Source: Brevibacillus fluminis
Lineage (GTDB): Bacteria; Bacillota; Bacilli; Brevibacillales; Brevibacillaceae
DNA: 64,000 nucleotides
Assembly: GCF_003710825.1 (NCBI RefSeq)
Contig: NZ_RHHQ01000012.1
Location: forward strand, 310,001-374,000
Direction: 5' to 3'
Shown here in pieces: positions 41,964-51,760 of this stretch (the stretch's first letter is position 1; every line of letters begins with the position of its first letter). The position numbers were made by a program, and so were the translations under genes. The notes under the pieces were generated by a model. The model had not been told where the DNA came from. It ran no database searches and saw nothing but the letters and a program-made list of their open reading frames with translations.

Positions 41964-43658
41964 ATGCGCCAAAACGTGCGTTTTCAGCTGACGATTACGC
42001 GGAAAATCCTGATTAGCTTTACTGTCGCGATCCTTTGCCTCGGCGGCCTGAACCTGTATTTGACGATGGGGATGCAGAAGCAAAGTGAAAAGTACGAGGG
42101 TATCATGAGCAATTTGTTTTTACTTGGCGGTATCAAAAGCAAGTCTGCGCTCATCGAGAAGGAGCTGCGTGCAGTTTATTACGGGACCACCGATATTGAG
42201 GCGGCGGGCCACCGGACAGCAGCGGACCAGATCAAGAGCGATTTGGAGCGGGGATCGCTTTCTCTTTCCGCAAAGGAGCGGGAAGCGGCGCTGAACCTGC
42301 TGCAGCTGTTGGTGGACAAGATGGAGGGGGCGGAACAGCTGGCGAGGGCGAAGGAGCTGGGGAAAATGGAGGATGTACTCGGTGAGATCGTGAAACGGCA
42401 AGCATTTTTTCAGGCGCAAATCGATGGGCTGATCAGCCAGGAGCTGGTGAAGAGCGAATCGCTCCGGCAGACGTTGCAGGCGGAGCAGAAAAAGTCGGCT
42501 GCGATTAATCTGGTCGCCCTTGTCGCCGCGCTGGTAGGCTCCGTATTGCTAGCGCTTTTCATCGCACGCAACATTTCCCGTCCCATCCGCGAGCTGACGA
42601 AATTGGCGGAACGAATCGCGGCGGGTCAGCTTTCCGTCGGAGAGATGAAGGTGAAAACCAATGACGAGCTGAAAGGGCTGGCGCATTCTTTCAATGAGAT
42701 GGCAGGCAGCCTCAAGGAAATTATCGCTACCGCCCACCAAGTGAACCACAATGTGCATCATACGTTTGTCGGGCTGAAGGAAAGCTCGGAGCAAAACGTG
42801 ACGGTAGGGGAACGGGTAGCCGATGCGGTGACAGAAATGGATGAAGCGCTGCGGACGCAAGCCAGTGAGCTGCAGGGTACAGCGGAGGCGACACAATCGA
42901 TGCACGTGCTGTCGCAAGAGATCGCCAAAGGATCGGAGGCCATTTTGGAACGGGCTACTCACATGGCTGCTTTAGCGGAGGAAGGCAATCGCTCCAACAC
43001 GCAGTTTGTCCAGCAGTATCAGACGGTTGCACAGGTGATGAAGCAGACGGCAAGCCATACAGGGGAGCTTGTGGCGCGGACGCGCGCGATGAATGCGATT
43101 GTGCTGCGTATCGCTGAAATTTCCGAGCTGACCAACCTGCTGTCCTTGAACGCCTCCATCGAAGCGGCGCGAGCAGGAGAATCCGGCAAAGGCTTCGCGG
43201 TGGTCGCGGGGGAAATACGCAAGCTGGCTGGCTTGTCCGCTGATTCCGCAGGCGAAATCGCTCGGATCATCCATTCGGTTCAAGGCGAATCGGAGACGAT
43301 GCAGGCGATGATGAACGAAAGCGTCAGCGAGATGGAGCGAGGCAGCATGCTCGCACGCGACACGACACAATCGCTGCTGCTGATTCAGGACGCCAATCAG
43401 GCGGTTCATGCGGAAATCGGACACATTTTTCATGACCTGCAAGATTTGAAAGTCCGGATCGATCGAGTGAACGAAAGCAGCGGGACGATTGACAAGACAG
43501 CTGTCCAGCTCCAGGAACGGATGGGACTGATCGCGGCAGCCGTGACCGAGCAGAGCGCACATCTGCAGGAAGGCGCCGCATCGGCTGTTGTGCTGGCCGA
43601 TCTGGCTGAAAGAATGGACGCTGTGCTGGCACGCTTCCAGATCGAAACGCGTCATTGA
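41964..43658 (+). CDS. Methyl-accepting chemotaxis protein
   Basis: A 564-residue receptor. TM1 spans about residues 13-33 ([20 protein letters not shown]), a helical extracytoplasmic sensor of about 140 residues (four-helix-bundle type) follows, TM2 is near 175-195 ([20 protein letters not shown]), then HAMP and the signalling domain with its hairpin tip '[20 protein letters not shown]'. GGGGGATCGT precedes the ATG. It binds CheA/CheW through the tip. The ligand is unknown. Confidence 0.9.
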   Translation: MRQNVRFQLTITRKILISFTVAILCLGGLNLYLTMGMQKQSEKYEGIMSNLFLLGGIKSKSALIEKELRAVYYGTTDIEAAGHRTAADQIKSDLERGSLSLSAKEREAALNLLQLLVDKMEGAEQLARAKELGKMEDVLGEIVKRQAFFQAQIDGLISQELVKSESLRQTLQAEQKKSAAINLVALVAALVGSVLLALFIARNISRPIRELTKLAERIAAGQLSVGEMKVKTNDELKGLAHSFNEMAGSLKEIIATAHQVNHNVHHTFVGLKESSEQNVTVGERVADAVTEMDEALRTQASELQGTAEATQSMHVLSQEIAKGSEAILERATHMAALAEEGNRSNTQFVQQYQTVAQVMKQTASHTGELVARTRAMNAIVLRIAEISELTNLLSLNASIEAARAGESGKGFAVVAGEIRKLAGLSADSAGEIARIIHSVQGESETMQAMMNESVSEMERGSMLARDTTQSLLLIQDANQAVHAEIGHIFHDLQDLKVRIDRVNESSGTIDKTAVQLQERMGLIAAAVTEQSAHLQEGAASAVVLADLAERMDAVLARFQIETRH

Positions 43659-43696
43659 CACCTGCATCATGCTCTTTTACAATGTGGTTAACTTTA

Positions 43697-43775
43697 CAGG
43701 CGATGGAGTTCGCCTTTACCTGCCCGACGGCTGATGACTCCTACCGATACCATTAGGTCGGTAGGAGTTTGTTTC
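43697..43775 (+). promoter_or_regulatory. Fluoride riboswitch (crcB motif) with terminator
   Basis: The aptamer starts GGCGATGGAGTTCGCC (43699-43714) and continues to GGCTGATGACTCCTACC (43729-43745), the conserved pseudoknot-forming elements of the fluoride riboswitch. The ACTCCTACCGA end also pairs with TCGGTAGGAGT (43758-43768) to form a terminator followed by a T-rich run. Fluoride binding should hold ACTCCTAC in the aptamer, prevent the terminator and allow crcB transcription. Confidence 0.95.
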
Positions 43776-43812
43776 TTTTTATAGAGCCAATCAGAAAGGA
43801 ATGTACGTATTC

Positions 43813-44205
43813 ATGAACCTACTTTTCCTCAGCGTCGGTGCCTTTCTGGGGACGATCGCACGGTATGAAGCAGGACAGCTCGTACCGCCCGCGGAATCCG
43901 GGTTTCCGCTCGGCACATGGTTGATCAACATGGCCGGCTGCCTGTTTCTCGGCTGGTTTTTCACTCGATGGAAAGCGCCGTCGGCGATCCGGCTTGGCAT
44001 CGGCACCGGATTTACCGGCGCGTTCACAACCTTTTCCACGTTTTCGGTGGAGACGATGCAGTTGATTGATGCAGGGCAAGCGGGGATGGCGCTATTGTAT
44101 GCGGCTGCAAGCGTAGTCGGCGGGATTTTGTTTGCCGCAGTGGGCTTTTGGATAGCTGTGCAGCAGGACAAAGGGAAGGCGCGAGAGGGGGGGCACAAGC
44201 GATGA
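43813..44205 (+). CDS. crcB: Fluoride exporter CrcB/Fluc, subunit 1
   Basis: About 130 residues with four membrane helices: MNLLFLSVGAFLGTIARYEA, 'GTWLINMAGCLFLGWFF', 'GTGFTGAFTTFSTFSVETMQ'. The Asn in 'WLINMAG' and the 'FTTFSTFS' track are Fluc signatures. ATG 43801 abuts AAAGGA, so the second ATG at 43813 is the more likely start. It lies behind a fluoride riboswitch. Paired crcB genes in Firmicutes usually encode heterodimeric channels. Confidence 0.93.
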   Translation: MNLLFLSVGAFLGTIARYEAGQLVPPAESGFPLGTWLINMAGCLFLGWFFTRWKAPSAIRLGIGTGFTGAFTTFSTFSVETMQLIDAGQAGMALLYAAASVVGGILFAAVGFWIAVQQDKGKAREGGHKR

Positions 44206-44561
44206 CGGTCTGGATCGGTTTATGCGGAATCGTTGGTGCGCTCATGAGGTTTTTCTTAGGAAAAATCATTGCGGACAATAGCAAAAACACGTTTCCCTTA
44301 GGCACGTTTGTGATCAATCTCACCGGCTCGCTTATTCTCGGGGTGTTGTACGCTCTTCACCAGAAGGGAAGCATCTCGGGGGATGTCTGGCTCTTAGTGG
44401 GCGTAGGATTTTGCGGCGCGTACACGACGTTTTCGACGTTCGGGTTCGAAACCGTCCAGCTCGTGGAGAAAGGCATGCGCAAGGCAGCGCTTTTCTACGT
44501 GCTGCTGTCCGCAGTTCTCGGCGTATGCTTTGCCTGGATCGGTTTTCTGCTTTGCGTTTAG
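44202..44561 (+). CDS. crcB: Fluoride exporter CrcB/Fluc, subunit 2
   Basis: A 119-residue Fluc subunit starting MTVWIGLCGIVGALMRFFLG, with 'GTFVINLTGSLILGVLY' and 'GVGFCGAYTTFSTFGFETVQ'. Its ATG overlaps the stop of the first subunit (ATGA), giving coupled 1:1 synthesis of the presumed dual-topology pair. GAGGGGGGG lies upstream inside the first gene. Confidence 0.93.
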   Translation: MTVWIGLCGIVGALMRFFLGKIIADNSKNTFPLGTFVINLTGSLILGVLYALHQKGSISGDVWLLVGVGFCGAYTTFSTFGFETVQLVEKGMRKAALFYVLLSAVLGVCFAWIGFLLCV

Positions 44562-44593
44562 ACAAGCAGGAGATGGCGCTTACGCCTGACGTA

Positions 44594-44630
44594 ACAAAAG
44601 TCCCCACCATTGCGCGGGGACTTTTGTTTG
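44594..44630 (+). terminator. Terminator after the crcB pair
   Basis: ACAAAAGTCCCC pairs with GGGGACTTTTGT, followed by TTG; it lies 32 bp past the stop codon. Confidence 0.85.
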
Positions 44631-44716
44631 TACAGATAAGGATTTATAAAATTCTTATCCAGTATAAGAGCAACCGCAGCTTAAGCCCAAAGCATGGCGT
44701 AGCCAGGTTTTCTAAC
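44629..44716 (+). repeat. Structured repeat family 2, copy 3
   Basis: TGTACAGATAAGGATT...AATTCTTATCCAGTA forms a 10-bp hairpin with one G-U, followed by TAAGAGCAACCGC, a weaker GCTTAAGCC/GGCGTAGC hairpin and AGGTTTTCTAAC. Copies 1 and 3 share both hairpins. It lies between convergent genes, so here it cannot be a leader. Confidence 0.7.
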
Positions 44717-44726
44717 AAGACAATCG

Positions 44727-47612
44727 CTATTCTTCGTAATTAGCTAATGCTTCCACAATTTCGTCCTGAATCGATGTCATCACCTTGGAGCTGGTGGCGT
44801 AGCCGTTCAATAGAATTGAGAACACCAGCTTGGTGCCGCCTTTTGTGGTGACATAGCCGGATAGGCTGTTGACACCCGACATCGAGCCGGTTTTCGCGTG
44901 CACGTTGTTTTCCGCCGCCGTGCCTTTCATCCGGTTTTTCAGCGTCCCATCCACGCCTGCGATCGGCAGGGAGTCGTAGTAGATGTCAAACGACTCCGCA
45001 GCTGCCATACCTTCCAGTGCAGCGGTGATGTGACGGGCGGATATTTGGTCGTAGCGGGTAAGCCCGGAGCCATCGACCATATCGAAATTGGTTGTCCAGC
45101 CGAACGATTTCAATACCGCTTGAACCGCTTCAATACCGGCATCAGCCGTACCGGAACCATTCGCTTTGGCGCCGACCGCTTTGAGCAGCATCTCGGCATA
45201 CAGATTGTCGCTCTTTTTATTCATGTATGTCAAAATATCGGCTAGCGGCTCCGATTGAAAGACCTTCAGCTTGGTGACTTTTGTAGGCAACTCGCCGCGT
45301 TTGACTTCACTGCCGTTTGTAAATTTGATGCCGGCTTCCTCCAGCTTTTCCTTCAATACGGTGCCGAAGTAGAGCGCTGGCTGCTCAACGGGCACCCGCT
45401 CGTAGTCGGCATCGCTTCCAAGCGGCAGGTTGCCTTGCAGGCGAATCGTATCTGTTGCACGGTCACGCAGGATCGTAAACGTGTTTTCTTCATCCTTTGC
45501 GACTGTTTTGGCTTCATTGATCACGGTCACGTAGCTCGTATTCGGGGTAATCGTCACTTTCACCGGTTTGTCCTTGCGTGCGCCCGGCTCGTAGGAGATC
45601 ATCACGGTCCCGCGATTGAGCGATAGCGCGTCGATCAGCGCGTTGTAGTAGTAGCTTTCGTCATCCCAAGCCCAGCCAAGCCCAAGTCGCTGGTCGTCAA
45701 AATAGGTGTCATCGAGGATCAGGTCGCCATTGATACGCTTGATGCCGCGTTTTTTGATTGCATCGACGATCGACTCGATCGAGACGCCGTCCTGCGCCTT
45801 CAGCTCATCCTCCGTATGGATAGACGGGTCGCCGTAGCCTTTCACGTATAGGTTTCCTTTTAACAGGCCGTCGTCGGTTACGGGGGTGGAGGCAGAAAGC
45901 TCGGTTTTGAAGCGGTAATCGCTGCCCAGCTCGGTCAACGCGGTGGCGCCTGTCAAAAGCTTCAGATTGGAAGCGGGGGTCATCAGCTTGTCGGCGTCGT
46001 GGGCGTACCAGGTGGCCTCTTTTCCTTTTTCATCCAACGCTTTTACGATGATGCCAGCAGATACGCCCGTCGCTTCCGGTGCGTCGAGGATCGGATCGAG
46101 TAGGTCGCTGAGCTTGTAGGCTTCCGGTTCGGGCAGCCCATCATCGCCCGGCTCATCGAGTTCCGGATAGGAGGCCATCAGCACGGCGACTTGATCCTGC
46201 AGGCTGCGAGCGTACTTGCTCTTGTAAATGCCGTTGGTGATGATCGAAAAGGCCAGCTTGTCCCCGTTTTTTGCCGTCACATAGCCGGAGAGCGAATTGA
46301 CGCCGCTCATCGAGCCGGTTTTCGCGATCAGATTCTTTTCAGCAGGCGTGCCTTTCAGGCGATTTGCCAGGGTGCCGTCCACACCAGCGATGGGGAGCGT
46401 CGATTCCAAAAGTTCGCTGTACGGTTTTTCCTGAACGTAGCGGAGCAGCTGGACCATCTGCTCAGTCGTGATCAGGTCATAGCGGGACAAACCGGAGCCG
46501 TCAGCTTGGCTGTAGCCGGTCGTGATCCCTGCTTCATTCAGAAAATCAGCGACAACCTCCGCACCAGCTTCCGCGCTGCCTTTCCTTTTTTCCACGGCGC
46601 CGAGTGTTTTGAGCAGCTGCTCGGCGTAAAAATTATCGCTTTCCTTGTTCAATTCAACCATGATTTCGCCAAGCGGCCTGGACTCGTGGGTTACGACAGG
46701 CTCATCGTACGCCTTGTCAGTCGTCTGAATGCGGATCGAGGAGCCGAGCTTGATGCCCGCTTCTTCGAGCTTACGCTTCCAGACGTTGCCGACATAAAGT
46801 GTCGGATTTTCGATCGAGACATCTTCCTGATAGGAGGAGGCATCCACACCGATCGTACCCGTTACCGTCACCACATTTTTCCCGCGCGCCCGCGTGACTG
46901 TCACATCGGCCGTTTTGCCATCGACCGTTTTCACCTGGTTGTCGATCGCCATGGTATCGGTTTGTGGATCGAGCGTGATTTCCGCTTTCTTGCCTGACTT
47001 GCCAGGGGTGACCGTCAGTGTGACGAAATTTTTGTGCAGAGCCAGCGCGCTGAGCTGGGCGCTGTACCCATAAGGCTCATCGTCCCACATCCAGCCCGCG
47101 CCGAGGCGCACATCGTCAAAATAGCTGTCATCGAGCAGCAAGCGGCTGCGTACGGTCGTGACACCTTTTTCTTTCAGGTCGTGGGCGAGCTCTTCAAGAT
47201 CGGCCTCCGTCAGCGTCGGGTCGCCATATCCTTTCAAAATCAGCTCGGTGACTTGCCCGCGCGCATTGATGCCGCCTTTTACGAAAACCTCCGTCTTGAA
47301 AGTGTAGTCGGGCCCAAGTCGGTCCAGTGCGGTCACGCCGGTAAACAGCTTCATGTTGGAGGCGGGAACATAGTTTTTGTCCGCGTTGTGGCTGTAAAGC
47401 ATTTTGTCTTTTGTCAGATCGTAGATGGAGATGCCCGACTGCATGCCGATGCTCTCGGGGTTTTGTTCGAGGGCATACAGCACAGCATCGACCTGCGCGG
47501 TCATCGGATCGGCTGTGTGAGCAGAGGCGAGAGTCGGAACTGCCGCCAATTGGAGGAGCAGGCTGAAAGCCATAAGCCATTTGAAAAACGGATTTCTGTA
47601 CGTTTTTTTCAT
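44727..47612 (-). CDS. Double-domain D-Ala-D-Ala carboxypeptidase/endopeptidase (two PBP4/S13 units)
   Basis: A 961-residue secreted protein with a signal peptide ending near 'LASA' (residue 31) and two consecutive S13 (PBP4/DacB-type) domains. Domain 1 has S85-N-M-K88, S325-D-N and K431-T-G; domain 2 has S548-N-L-K551, S801-D-N and K907-T-G. Long identical stretches, such as KTGSMSGVNSLSGYVT in both domains, show an internal duplication. All catalytic motifs are kept in both halves, so both may act on peptidoglycan. Start 47612 has AAAGGAGG upstream; the longer ORF start does not. Normal PBP4 proteins have one domain of about 450-490 residues. Confidence 0.92.
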   Translation of the reverse strand: MKKTYRNPFFKWLMAFSLLLQLAAVPTLASAHTADPMTAQVDAVLYALEQNPESIGMQSGISIYDLTKDKMLYSHNADKNYVPASNMKLFTGVTALDRLGPDYTFKTEVFVKGGINARGQVTELILKGYGDPTLTEADLEELAHDLKEKGVTTVRSRLLLDDSYFDDVRLGAGWMWDDEPYGYSAQLSALALHKNFVTLTVTPGKSGKKAEITLDPQTDTMAIDNQVKTVDGKTADVTVTRARGKNVVTVTGTIGVDASSYQEDVSIENPTLYVGNVWKRKLEEAGIKLGSSIRIQTTDKAYDEPVVTHESRPLGEIMVELNKESDNFYAEQLLKTLGAVEKRKGSAEAGAEVVADFLNEAGITTGYSQADGSGLSRYDLITTEQMVQLLRYVQEKPYSELLESTLPIAGVDGTLANRLKGTPAEKNLIAKTGSMSGVNSLSGYVTAKNGDKLAFSIITNGIYKSKYARSLQDQVAVLMASYPELDEPGDDGLPEPEAYKLSDLLDPILDAPEATGVSAGIIVKALDEKGKEATWYAHDADKLMTPASNLKLLTGATALTELGSDYRFKTELSASTPVTDDGLLKGNLYVKGYGDPSIHTEDELKAQDGVSIESIVDAIKKRGIKRINGDLILDDTYFDDQRLGLGWAWDDESYYYNALIDALSLNRGTVMISYEPGARKDKPVKVTITPNTSYVTVINEAKTVAKDEENTFTILRDRATDTIRLQGNLPLGSDADYERVPVEQPALYFGTVLKEKLEEAGIKFTNGSEVKRGELPTKVTKLKVFQSEPLADILTYMNKKSDNLYAEMLLKAVGAKANGSGTADAGIEAVQAVLKSFGWTTNFDMVDGSGLTRYDQISARHITAALEGMAAAESFDIYYDSLPIAGVDGTLKNRMKGTAAENNVHAKTGSMSGVNSLSGYVTTKGGTKLVFSILLNGYATSSKVMTSIQDEIVEALANYEE

Positions 47613-47810
47613 GAAAACCTCCTTTTTTATGAAACAATATTTCGAAAATTTCAAAAATATTATACGGGAAAATTTTCTGTACTGGCAATGCTTATTTTTG
47701 CTCAAATTTGTTGTGAAAAATTTCAATGAATTCCTACAAATTTCGTTATAATAGGCTTGTACCATCATTATCCATAGGAGCTAATGCCCGAGTTAGGAGA
47801 TTGTCCGAAC

Positions 47811-49913
47811 ATGAAGTTGCAGACTAGATTATTCGTTTTAATTGTAAGCGTTGTATTTTTGACGGTCTCGCTGGTTGTTGCGACCCAGGCGTATCGGTCT
47901 CGCGAGGCGGCGCTGCAATCTGCCGAGGAATTGGCTCAATCATTGACGAAGCAGTACGCCCGCCAGACGGAAAACAAGCTGGGGAACGCCATGCAGGCAA
48001 CAAATGCGCTTGCAAGCGTGTTAGCAGCGATGAAGGCAACGAACACGACGTCACGCAAAAGCGTCGATCAAATGCTGCGTAATGTGTTGGAGCAAAACCC
48101 GGCATTTACCGCTGTTTGGAGTTTGTGGGAGCCGAACCGGTTCGACGGATTGGATGCGCAATACGCCAACCCGTCCAAAGAAGACAAAACAGGCGCGTAC
48201 ATGCCAGTCTGGGCGCGCGATGCAGAGAACCGGATCTTGTATGATGAGACGTTTGTATACAGCCAGGAAATTACGGAGGATTACTACAAGCTGCCCAAGC
48301 AAACGAAGAAGAGCGCTGTGATGGAGCCGTACGCAGGGAGCGTCAACCACAAGGAAGTGCTGATGACCTCCTTTGTCGCGCCGATCGTGGTGAACGGCGT
48401 GTTTGAAGGAGTCATCGGCGTGGATATGTCGCTTGGCGACTTGCAGGTGATGAACAACAGCCTGTCCATCTATCAAACAGGAACCGGCATGATTTTGACA
48501 GAGAAGGGCACCGTCGTTTCCGCCAAAGAGGCTGACCTGCTCGGAAAAAATGTCGGCGATTCCAAACTGTCCTACGCGGGCTTGCTGAAAGTGGCAGCAG
48601 AAAAAGGAACAGACGGACGCTCGATCGATGGCGACACGTACCTGACCTATGCTCCGATCCAGCTGGGCGAGGAGGGAAAGGGATGGACATACGCGGTCAG
48701 CGTTCCGCTGCATGAAGTAACGGCGGAATCGGACAAAACGCTGATGCTCACGCTGGTGACAGGGGGAGCAGGCCTGCTGTTGATCTGCATCCTGATCATG
48801 GGCATCACCCGCAGCATCGTGCGCGTCGTCGCAAGGCTGGCGGAGCATGCGACACAGGTCGCCGAAGGAGATTTCACCCATTCGATCGAACCTGCGGTGC
48901 TGTCGCGACGCGATGAGCTGGGCGTGCTGGCACGTTCGTTCGCGCGGATCGCGGAAAACATGAATCGGATGATTGGGCAAATTTCGCACGGTGCGATGGA
49001 AGCAGCGGGCACCGCCGAGCAGCTGCGCCTTGATGCGGGTGAAACGAAGGCGGCTTCCGAGCAGATTTCCCAATCGGTCAGCCAAATCGCCCAGGGCAGC
49101 GATGAACAGGCGGCAAGCGCCGAGGAAAGCGCAAAGGCGCTGCAACAGATGGCCGAGCAGATCGGGATGGTGGCGGATACGGCAGCGTCCGTGCTCGGGG
49201 CATCCCAGGAGATGTCCAGGCGGGCAGCCGACGGTTTGACCGTTGTTGGCGACGCGATGGTCCAGGTGGAGCAAATCATGAAAACGATCGAAGCGGGAAC
49301 CGAGCAGGTGGCATCGGTCGTAAACGTGCTCCATAGCGATTCGACGGAAATCCGCGACATTTTGCAGCTGATTTCCCATGTCTCGGCCCAGACGAACCTG
49401 CTGTCGCTGAATGCGGCGATCGAGGCGGCACGGTCGGGCGAGGCGGGCCGCGGCTTCGCGGTGGTTGCCGACGAAATCCGCAAGCTGGCGGGACAGAGCC
49501 AATACGCGACCGACCAGATCCAGACGATCATGGGCAATATCCAGAACAATACGAGCATGACGCTTTCCGTGATGGAGAGCGGCAAGGCGGACGTCGAATC
49601 GGTAAAAGAGCTGATTCACAATGTCAGCCAGGTGTTTTTTTCGCTGGAAGCGGCGATCGGCGAGACCGAGCGGCAGATCGAGCAGCTGTCCCTCCTTTCG
49701 GCCAACATGACGGCAAATGCCGAGGAAGTGACGGCGGGAATCGAGGAGATGGCGACAATCGCCCGCGAATCGACCGGCCAGGTGAACAACGCGGCTCACT
49801 CCGCCCAGCAGCAGCTGGTTGCGATGAACAGCGTCGTACAGTCGGTCATGAACGTGAGCGAGCTGTCGCAAGAGCTGAAGCGACTGGTCAGTTCATTCAA
49901 AGTAAAGGCGTAA
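47811..49913 (+). CDS. Methyl-accepting chemotaxis protein with Cache sensor
   Basis: About 700 residues: TM1 (LFVLIVSVVFLTVSLVVATQ), a large extracytoplasmic dCache-type sensor (AVWSLWEPNRFDGLDAQYAN, 'SFVAPIVVNGVFEGVIGVDM'), TM2 (LMLTLVTGGAGLLLICILIM), HAMP and a signalling domain with tip '[20 protein letters not shown]'. Start 47811 (MKLQTRLF) has AGGAGA 10 bp upstream; ATG 47784 also has TAGGAG but only 3 bp away. It is divergent from the PBP4 gene. dCache receptors usually sense amino acids or organic acids. Confidence 0.9.
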   Translation: MKLQTRLFVLIVSVVFLTVSLVVATQAYRSREAALQSAEELAQSLTKQYARQTENKLGNAMQATNALASVLAAMKATNTTSRKSVDQMLRNVLEQNPAFTAVWSLWEPNRFDGLDAQYANPSKEDKTGAYMPVWARDAENRILYDETFVYSQEITEDYYKLPKQTKKSAVMEPYAGSVNHKEVLMTSFVAPIVVNGVFEGVIGVDMSLGDLQVMNNSLSIYQTGTGMILTEKGTVVSAKEADLLGKNVGDSKLSYAGLLKVAAEKGTDGRSIDGDTYLTYAPIQLGEEGKGWTYAVSVPLHEVTAESDKTLMLTLVTGGAGLLLICILIMGITRSIVRVVARLAEHATQVAEGDFTHSIEPAVLSRRDELGVLARSFARIAENMNRMIGQISHGAMEAAGTAEQLRLDAGETKAASEQISQSVSQIAQGSDEQAASAEESAKALQQMAEQIGMVADTAASVLGASQEMSRRAADGLTVVGDAMVQVEQIMKTIEAGTEQVASVVNVLHSDSTEIRDILQLISHVSAQTNLLSLNAAIEAARSGEAGRGFAVVADEIRKLAGQSQYATDQIQTIMGNIQNNTSMTLSVMESGKADVESVKELIHNVSQVFFSLEAAIGETERQIEQLSLLSANMTANAEEVTAGIEEMATIARESTGQVNNAAHSAQQQLVAMNSVVQSVMNVSELSQELKRLVSSFKVKA

Positions 49914-49970
49914 GAAGAGTAAGCTTAACGGTGCGAAAAAAACGATTGCGCAAAGGGAGAGGGAAAAGCT

Positions 49971-51629
49971 ATGGACATTCAAATTGAACGCAATGTGCGC
50001 GTTGCTATGCGCGACGGCGTGACGCTGTCGGCCGATGTGTATCGTCCCAAGGAAGAAGGGCGCTATCCGGCGATCGTCGTGCGGACCCCTTATTTGAAAA
50101 CCTCGAAGGCGACGTTTGATAATGGCAGCTATTTTGCCCGACACGGGTTCGCTGTCGTCTATATGGATGTCCGCGGTCGCGGTGATTCCGAAGGTGAATT
50201 CAAGCCGTATTTCAATGAAGGCAAAGACGGCTATGACTCTATCGAGTGGGCTGCGGCGCAGCCATGGTGCACCGGTGCTGTCGGCACGATGGGCGGCTCC
50301 TATCTGGCCCGCATTCAGTGGCTGACCGCTATTACCCAGCCACCTTCGCTCAAGGCGATGATTTGCTCCGTCACGCCGTCCGATCCGTTTGTGGAATGGC
50401 CCACAGGCGTACCGACACCGCACCATCTCTGCTGGCTCCATATGGTCAGCGGCCGCGTGATGCAAAATGTCGACGTGATCGATTGGGAGAACGCCTACTG
50501 GCATTTGCCGCTTGCCACGATGGATGAGTTAACTGGCAGGCTTTCCGCCGAATGGCGGGAGGAGATCGAGCATCCCCAGCTCGACGAATACTGGGAGCGC
50601 ATCTGTTACCAGACCAAGTTCGACCGTGTCGATGTGCCGGTCATGCACGTCTCCGGCTGGTACGATGACGAGCAGGTCGGGACGCCGCTTAACTTCATCG
50701 GCATGACGAAGGGTGCGAAAAGTGAGTTCGCCCGCGAGAACCAGAAGCTTTTAATGGGGCCGTGGCCGCATGGCATTAACCAGTCGACCAAGCTGGGCGA
50801 GATCGACTTTGGACCGGACTCGGTCATCGATCTCCAAGGCTACCAGCTGCGCTGGTTCAATCATTGGCTCAAAGGCGAGGACAGCGGCATCATGGCGGAG
50901 CCGTCGGTGCGGATGTTCGTGATGGGTGAAAACAAATGGCGCGATGAATCGCAATGGCCGCTTGCGAATACGGAGTGGACCAAATTTTATTTGCGCAGCA
51001 ACGGAATGGCGAACAGCCGCTTTGGCGATGGCTGGCTGTCGACCGAACAGCCTCCTGTAGACGGTGAGGCGACTGCGGATCGGTTCACCTACGATCCGGC
51101 TAACCCGGTGCCTTTCATTACCGAGCCGACCTCGGCACAGATCGGCGGCCCAGACGATTATTCCGCGATCGAGCGGCGGGATGATGTACTTGTCTACTGC
51201 ACGGACGTGCTGGAGCATGATGTGGAAGTGAGCGGGCCGATCCGCATGGAGTTGTTCGCTTCCTCCAGCGCGGTGGATACCGATTTCACCGTGAAGCTTT
51301 TGGACGCCTGGCCGAACGGGTTCGCGCAGCGTTTGACGGACGGGCTGGTGCGCGCCCGCTTCCGCGATGGCATGGACAAGCCGTCCCTGATCGAGCCGGA
51401 CAAGGTGTATCAGTATGACGTGGATTGCTGGAACACGAGCCATGTTTTCAAAAAAGGGCACCGCATTCGTGTGGAAATCTCATCGAGCGCATTCCCGAAA
51501 TATGACCGCAATCTCAATACAGGCGCTCCGCTCGGGAAAACGGCGGAAATGATCGTCGCCAAGCAGACGATCTATCATGAACCGGAGCACGCGTCCGCGA
51601 TCATGTTGCCGATCATCCCACGCAAGTAG
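49971..51629 (+). CDS. CocE/NonD family hydrolase (S15-like)
   Basis: A 552-residue alpha/beta hydrolase starting MDIQIERNVRVAMRDGVTLS. 'VVYMDVRGRGDSEGEF', nucleophile Ser110 in 'GTMGGSYLARIQWL' and a C-terminal jelly-roll (X-Pro_dipeptidyl C) domain with 'HRIRVEISSSAFPKYDRN' are the CocE/X-prolyl dipeptidyl-peptidase signatures. Known members hydrolyse esters (cocaine esterase, glutaryl acylase) or X-Pro peptides. No signal peptide. GGGAGAGGGAAAAGCT precedes the ATG. Confidence 0.9.
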   Translation: MDIQIERNVRVAMRDGVTLSADVYRPKEEGRYPAIVVRTPYLKTSKATFDNGSYFARHGFAVVYMDVRGRGDSEGEFKPYFNEGKDGYDSIEWAAAQPWCTGAVGTMGGSYLARIQWLTAITQPPSLKAMICSVTPSDPFVEWPTGVPTPHHLCWLHMVSGRVMQNVDVIDWENAYWHLPLATMDELTGRLSAEWREEIEHPQLDEYWERICYQTKFDRVDVPVMHVSGWYDDEQVGTPLNFIGMTKGAKSEFARENQKLLMGPWPHGINQSTKLGEIDFGPDSVIDLQGYQLRWFNHWLKGEDSGIMAEPSVRMFVMGENKWRDESQWPLANTEWTKFYLRSNGMANSRFGDGWLSTEQPPVDGEATADRFTYDPANPVPFITEPTSAQIGGPDDYSAIERRDDVLVYCTDVLEHDVEVSGPIRMELFASSSAVDTDFTVKLLDAWPNGFAQRLTDGLVRARFRDGMDKPSLIEPDKVYQYDVDCWNTSHVFKKGHRIRVEISSSAFPKYDRNLNTGAPLGKTAEMIVAKQTIYHEPEHASAIMLPIIPRK

Positions 51630-51760
51630 AGCGTCCGGTTGGAAAAGCGCTGGCGAATGGCTGCGCATAAGCAGTACAATAGAAGGGACAGCGGCATTGG
51701 TCGCTGTCTCTTTCGTTTTTGACTGTGCGCAATAACAGGCAACCGTGGAGGTGCAGTTTT

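Noticed and set aside
48051..49871. 606-codon open frame on the minus strand opposite the chemoreceptor
   Set aside because: Shadow of a GC-rich gene; His/Arg/Leu-rich composition, no domain, and the plus-strand chemoreceptor is unmistakable.
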